In this document: one piece after another, positions 60,966-64,000 of the stretch
Position numbering within the stretch: position 1 is the stretch's first letter
Layout: every line of letters starts with the position of its first letter
Assembly: GCA_018524345.1 (NCBI GenBank)
Contig: JADQAZ010000001.1
Span: 310,001-374,000, forward strand
Direction of reading: 5' to 3'
DNA length: 64,000 bases
Source of the DNA: Harenicola maris
GTDB lineage: Bacteria; Pseudomonadota; Alphaproteobacteria; Rhodobacterales; Rhodobacteraceae
Program-made: the position numbers and the translations under genes
Notes under the pieces: generated by a model
What the model was told of the DNA's origin: nothing
What the model saw: only the letters and a program-made list of their open reading frames with translations
The model's database searches: none

Positions 60966-61994
60966 ATGGAAAAGATGGCTGCGGTGTTGATCGGGGCGGG
61001 GATGATCGGGGAGAGCCATGTGCGCGCCCTGTCGGGCCTGCGCGATCAGATAGGTTTGGCGGCGGTTGTGACGCGGCGCCCGGAGGGGGCGATGTATCTG
61101 GCCGAGCATTATGCGGGGGAGCGGCCGGTGTTTACCGCCGATCTGGAGGCGGTTCTGGCGGACCCTGCCGTGCGGATGGTGATTGTGGCCACGCCGCCCT
61201 CTGTGCGGATTGACCTGATTGCGGCTATTGCGGCAGCGGGCAAGCATGTGTTGCTGGAGAAGCCCGTGGCGCGCAATCTGGCCGAGGCCGAGGAGGTGGT
61301 GAAGATTTGCGCCGATGCGGGGGTCTCCCTTGGCATGGTGTTGCAGCACCGTGCGAGCCTGCCCGCCAAGGCGGCGGCGGAGCTGGTGGCCGGGGGCACT
61401 TTGGGCGCTTTGGGTCATGTGGAGATCATCGCGCAGCTTTGGCGGGACCAGTCCTATTACGACGAGCTGGGCCGCGGGACCTATGCCCGCGACGGGGGCG
61501 GGGTGTTGTTGACGCAAGCGATCCACAGCATTGATCTGGCCCTGAGCCTGACCAGCCCTGTGAGCGAGGTGCAGGCCATGACCTGTGCCACGCCGCTGCA
61601 TCAGCTGGAGGCAGAGGATATGGCCGTGGTCGGCCTGCGCTTTGCCTGCGGGGCGGCGGGGTCGCTTGTGGCCAGCACGGCGAGTTTTCCGGGGGCGGAC
61701 GAGATGGTGAAATTGCATTTCTCCCATGGGTCCCTTGCCATCGGGCGCAGGCGGCTGGACATCCACTGGCGCGACGGGCGCCATGAGGTGGTGGGATATG
61801 GCATCGGCGATGCCGGTCCCTCGCCGGAGAATTACATCTGGCATCAGGGCGTGATCGCGGATTTCGCGGAGGCGATCACGCAGGGCAGCGCGCCCATGGC
61901 GACGGGGGAGGCGGCGCTGGCAGCGCATCGGTTGATTGACGCGATCGAGCGTTCCTCGCGCAGCGGAGCCAAGGTGATGGTGGGGGCGGCGTGA
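60966..61994 (+). CDS. Gfo/Idh/MocA-family oxidoreductase
   Basis: 342 residues from the ATG at 60966, after AGGGAGAGG. N-terminal Rossmann loop MAAVLIGAGMIGESHVRAL, then VIVATPPSVR, LLEKPVARNLAEAEE (the EKP motif) and C-terminal domain with ARDGGGVLLTQAIHSIDLALSL. NAD(P)-dependent sugar- or cyclitol-type dehydrogenase; substrate unknown. Follows the pyrimidine set with a hairpin in between, so it is probably independent. Confidence 0.9.
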   Translation: MEKMAAVLIGAGMIGESHVRALSGLRDQIGLAAVVTRRPEGAMYLAEHYAGERPVFTADLEAVLADPAVRMVIVATPPSVRIDLIAAIAAAGKHVLLEKPVARNLAEAEEVVKICADAGVSLGMVLQHRASLPAKAAAELVAGGTLGALGHVEIIAQLWRDQSYYDELGRGTYARDGGGVLLTQAIHSIDLALSLTSPVSEVQAMTCATPLHQLEAEDMAVVGLRFACGAAGSLVASTASFPGADEMVKLHFSHGSLAIGRRRLDIHWRDGRHEVVGYGIGDAGPSPENYIWHQGVIADFAEAITQGSAPMATGEAALAAHRLIDAIERSSRSGAKVMVGAA

Positions 61995-62038
61995 TCGCCC
62001 CCTTGCCCCGCCCCTAAACCCGCGATAGGCCCTTGCCC

Positions 62039-62974
62039 ATGCGCGTTATTCGATCCCTTTCCGACCTTACCCAAGCCGACCGCGGGGCCACCGCGGGGAT
62101 TGGCAATTTCGACGGTGTTCACCTTGGCCATCAGGCGGTGATTGCGGCGGCGCGGGCCTGTGATCCGGCCGCGCCTTTGGCTGTTGTGACCTTTGAGCCC
62201 CATCCTCGGCAGGTCTTTGCCCCTGTGGCTCCCGCCTTTCGCCTGATGACGCCCGAGGCGCGGGCGCATCGGCTGGAGAAGCTGGGCGTGGATATCCTGT
62301 TCGAGCTGCCCTTTGACGCGGCTATGCGCGAGCGTTCTGCCGATGCTTTTGCGCGGGAGGTTCTGGTTGAGGGGCTGGGCCTGACCTGCGCCGCCGTTGG
62401 GGCGGATTTCCATTTCGGCAAGGGGCGCACCGGATCGGCGGAGACCCTGCGCGATGCGGGGGCGGACCTTGGCTTTGCGGTGCAGGTGGTGGACCTTGTT
62501 GCGCCCCATGGGACGGAGGTGTCCTCCACCGCCATTCGCGGCGCTTTGACCGCGGCGCAGCCCGGTATGGCGGCGGCGATGCTGGGCCATTGGCACCGGA
62601 TCGAGGGGCCTGTCATTCACGGCCACAAGCGCGGGCGCGAGCTGGGCTATCCGACGGCGAATATGGGGCTTGATGGCCTGCATCTTCCGGCGCTGGGGGT
62701 TTATGCGGTGCAGGTGCGGGTCGAGGACGGGCCGGATGCGGGGGAATACGGCGGCGTGGCCGCCCTTGGCGTGCGGCCGATGTTTGGCGAGAATACCCCG
62801 AACCTCGAGACTTTCCTGTTCGATTTCGAGGGCGACCTCTATGGGCGGCAGCTCTCGGTGGCCTTGGTGGAATATCTGCGGCCCGAGGCGAAGTTTGATG
62901 GGCTGGAGGCCCTGATCACCCAGATGGATGCTGATAGTGCTCAGGCGCGGGCTGTTCTGGCGGCGCTGCCATGA
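62039..62974 (+). CDS. ribF: Bifunctional riboflavin kinase / FAD synthetase
   Basis: 311 residues from the ATG at 62039. FAD-synthetase part: GIGNFDGVHLGHQAVI (nucleotidyl-transfer loop), VVTFEPHPRQVF, VGADFHFGKGRTG, EVSSTAIRGAL. Riboflavin-kinase part: GPVIHGHKRGRELGYPTANMGL, LPALGVYAVQV, NLETFLFDFEGDLYG. Makes FMN and FAD. Overlaps the next gene by 4 bases. Confidence 0.96.
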   Translation: MRVIRSLSDLTQADRGATAGIGNFDGVHLGHQAVIAAARACDPAAPLAVVTFEPHPRQVFAPVAPAFRLMTPEARAHRLEKLGVDILFELPFDAAMRERSADAFAREVLVEGLGLTCAAVGADFHFGKGRTGSAETLRDAGADLGFAVQVVDLVAPHGTEVSSTAIRGALTAAQPGMAAAMLGHWHRIEGPVIHGHKRGRELGYPTANMGLDGLHLPALGVYAVQVRVEDGPDAGEYGGVAALGVRPMFGENTPNLETFLFDFEGDLYGRQLSVALVEYLRPEAKFDGLEALITQMDADSAQARAVLAALP

Positions 62975-63417
62975 CGCGGCCCCGGTTCTGGGAGACCGTC
63001 CCCCTTGCCGAGATGACCAAGCCGGAGTGGGAAGCGCTTTGCGACGGCTGCGGCAAATGTTGCCTGAACAAGCTGGAGGATGAGGACAGCGGCGAGGTGG
63101 CCTATACCCGCATCGGCTGTCGCCTGCTGGATTGCGACACCTGCCTGTGCAGCAACTATGAGGGCCGCAAGGCGATCGTGCCCGAGTGTATCATCCTGAC
63201 GCCCGAGACCCTGCCCGATGCGGCGTATTTTATGCCGCTCACCTGCGCCTACCGGCGCCTGCATGAGGGCAAAGCCCTGCCCGAGTGGCATCCGTTGATC
63301 ACCGGCGATCCGGAGAGCACCCATAAGCAGGGCGGATCCCTGCGTGGTTTGGTGGTGCCGGAAACCGATGTGCCGGTGGACGATTGGGAAAACTATCTGT
63401 TGCGCATTGCAACCTAA
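62971..63417 (+). CDS. YcgN-family cysteine-cluster protein (UPF0260)
   Basis: 148 residues. Cys pattern CDGCGKCCLNKLEDEDSG, then IGCRLLDCDTCLCSNYEGR and VPECIILTPE, and ADAAYFMPLTCAYRRLHEGKALPEWHPLI-type ending. A zinc- or iron-binding role is likely but unproven. Coupled to ribF by a 4-base overlap. Confidence 0.92.
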   Translation: MTRPRFWETVPLAEMTKPEWEALCDGCGKCCLNKLEDEDSGEVAYTRIGCRLLDCDTCLCSNYEGRKAIVPECIILTPETLPDAAYFMPLTCAYRRLHEGKALPEWHPLITGDPESTHKQGGSLRGLVVPETDVPVDDWENYLLRIAT

Positions 63418-63437
63418 CATCTGAAAGGCCCGCGCCC

Positions 63438-64000
63438 ATGCATTTCGCCTCTGACAACTCCGGCCCCGCCCATCCCGAAGTGATGGAGAGCCTCCTGCGC
63501 GCCAATGCGGGCTATGCCATGCCCTATGGCAAAAGCGATCTGGATGCCGAGGCGCAGGGCAAGCTGCGCGAGGTGTTTGAGGCGCCCGAGGCGGCGGTGC
63601 ATTTCGTCGCCACGGGAACGGCGGCCAATAGCATCATTTTGGCAACGCTTTGCGCGCCGTTCGAGACGGTGTTCTGCTCGGATGTGGCCCATATCCACGA
63701 GGACGAATGCAACGCGCCGGAGTTTTTCAGCGGCGGAGCGAAGCTGACCCTTGTGCCGCATGAGAATGGCAAGATCACGCCCGAGGCCCTGCGCGCTGTT
63801 GTCTCGGCCGAGGAAAGCCGCGGCGTGCATGGGCCGCAGCGCGGGCCGGTGTCGATCACTCAGGCGAGCGAGAAGGGGACGGTCTATACCCTTGCCGAAA
63901 TCCGCGCGATTTCGGAGGTTTGCCGCGAATTCGGCCTGCCGCTGCATATGGACGGGGCGCGCTTTGCCAATGCCTGTGCGCGGCTGGGATGCACGGCAGC
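63438..64000 (+). CDS. Threonine aldolase-type beta-eliminating lyase (3' end cut by window edge)
   Basis: 187 codons from the ATG at 63438 (MHFASDNSGPAHPEVMESLLRAN) to the edge, with AAAGG upstream. PLP fold type I: AVHFVATGTAANSIILATLC, CSDVAHIHEDECNAPEFFSGGAKL, SITQASEKGTVYTLAEIRAIS and PLHMDGARFANACARLG, where the Asp binds the PLP ring. The PLP Lys should lie beyond the edge. Low-specificity L-threonine aldolase is the best call. Likely in one operon with ribF and the YcgN gene. Confidence 0.9.
   Translation, partial: MHFASDNSGPAHPEVMESLLRANAGYAMPYGKSDLDAEAQGKLREVFEAPEAAVHFVATGTAANSIILATLCAPFETVFCSDVAHIHEDECNAPEFFSGGAKLTLVPHENGKITPEALRAVVSAEESRGVHGPQRGPVSITQASEKGTVYTLAEIRAISEVCREFGLPLHMDGARFANACARLGCTA

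Overview
The window is high-GC bacterial chromosome with dense genes on both strands. It looks like an alphaproteobacterium of the Rhodobacteraceae (Roseobacter group). Reasons: membrane PuuD urate hydroxylase with a cytochrome c tail, an NDUFA12-type complex I accessory protein next to MlaD, DUF2155, aat, accC and accB, RutR with a reductive pyrimidine pathway, MetR divergent from metF, and the overall protein style. There is no rRNA, CRISPR array, transposase or phage gene. Two tRNAs are present, Leu(TAA) and Tyr(GTA).

Layout. 1-5.6 kb: purine (urate) catabolism, with puuD (cut by the left edge), a divergent LysR regulator, hiuH, allA, an NCS2 purine permease and allE. 5.8-6.9 kb: a small secreted His-rich protein, a cold-shock protein and an ArsC/Spx-like protein. 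6.9-9.5 kb: a four-gene operon (minus strand) with precursor, MNIO (DUF692) enzyme, DUF2063 partner and DoxX protein, which is the layout of the recently described copper-binding 'bufferin' RiPPs. 9.7-14.8 kb: thrS and valS. 14.9-19.6 kb: a DUF3592-like membrane protein, a lone molybdopterin subunit of the CO/xanthine dehydrogenase family coupled to a DUF2235 hydrolase, and a PaaI-type thioesterase. 19.7-21.6 kb: metF and metR. 21.7-26.2 kb: a VOC protein, a GIY-YIG protein, a LysE exporter and a membrane patatin-like protein. 26.5-30.7 kb: an inositol monophosphatase and the zinc uptake cluster znuB-znuC-zur/znuA with a Zur-type operator. 30.7-33.4 kb: a GFA protein, a rhomboid protease, tRNA-Leu and a quinone-oxidoreductase-like dehydrogenase. 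33.6-38.2 kb: hyuB-hyuA and a short-chain dehydrogenase. 38.3-42.6 kb: a 1419-residue extracellular nuclease. 42.8-48.8 kb: three transcriptional regulators, small enzymes, tRNA-Tyr, rlmB and a YHS protein. 48.8-52.8 kb: a candidate sRNA and the conserved NDUFA12-mlaD-DUF2155 / aat-accC-accB block. 53.0-60.9 kb: pyrimidine catabolism and uptake, with rutR, an amidohydrolase, dihydropyrimidinase and an ABC transporter interrupted by a GNAT gene. 61-64 kb: an oxidoreductase, ribF, a YcgN-like protein and a threonine aldolase cut by the right edge.

Together the genes describe a scavenging marine-type metabolism: nitrogen from purines, pyrimidines and hydantoin-like compounds, zinc capture by very His-rich proteins, copper buffering by a modified peptide, and an exported nuclease that could feed the nucleobase pathways.

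Between the genes lie several short repeat families that ordinary annotation would miss: palindrome clusters at gene ends built on CAGACTTTT/AAAAGTCTG, a hairpin AGATTTTTCG/CGAAAAATCT, an element GGATATTTnnnCCAATAAGAA in three copies, and an 11-bp tandem repeat (GATGCACATCC) found in frame inside valS and again at the start of the GNAT gene. All functions are inferred from reading the sequence; no database search was run.
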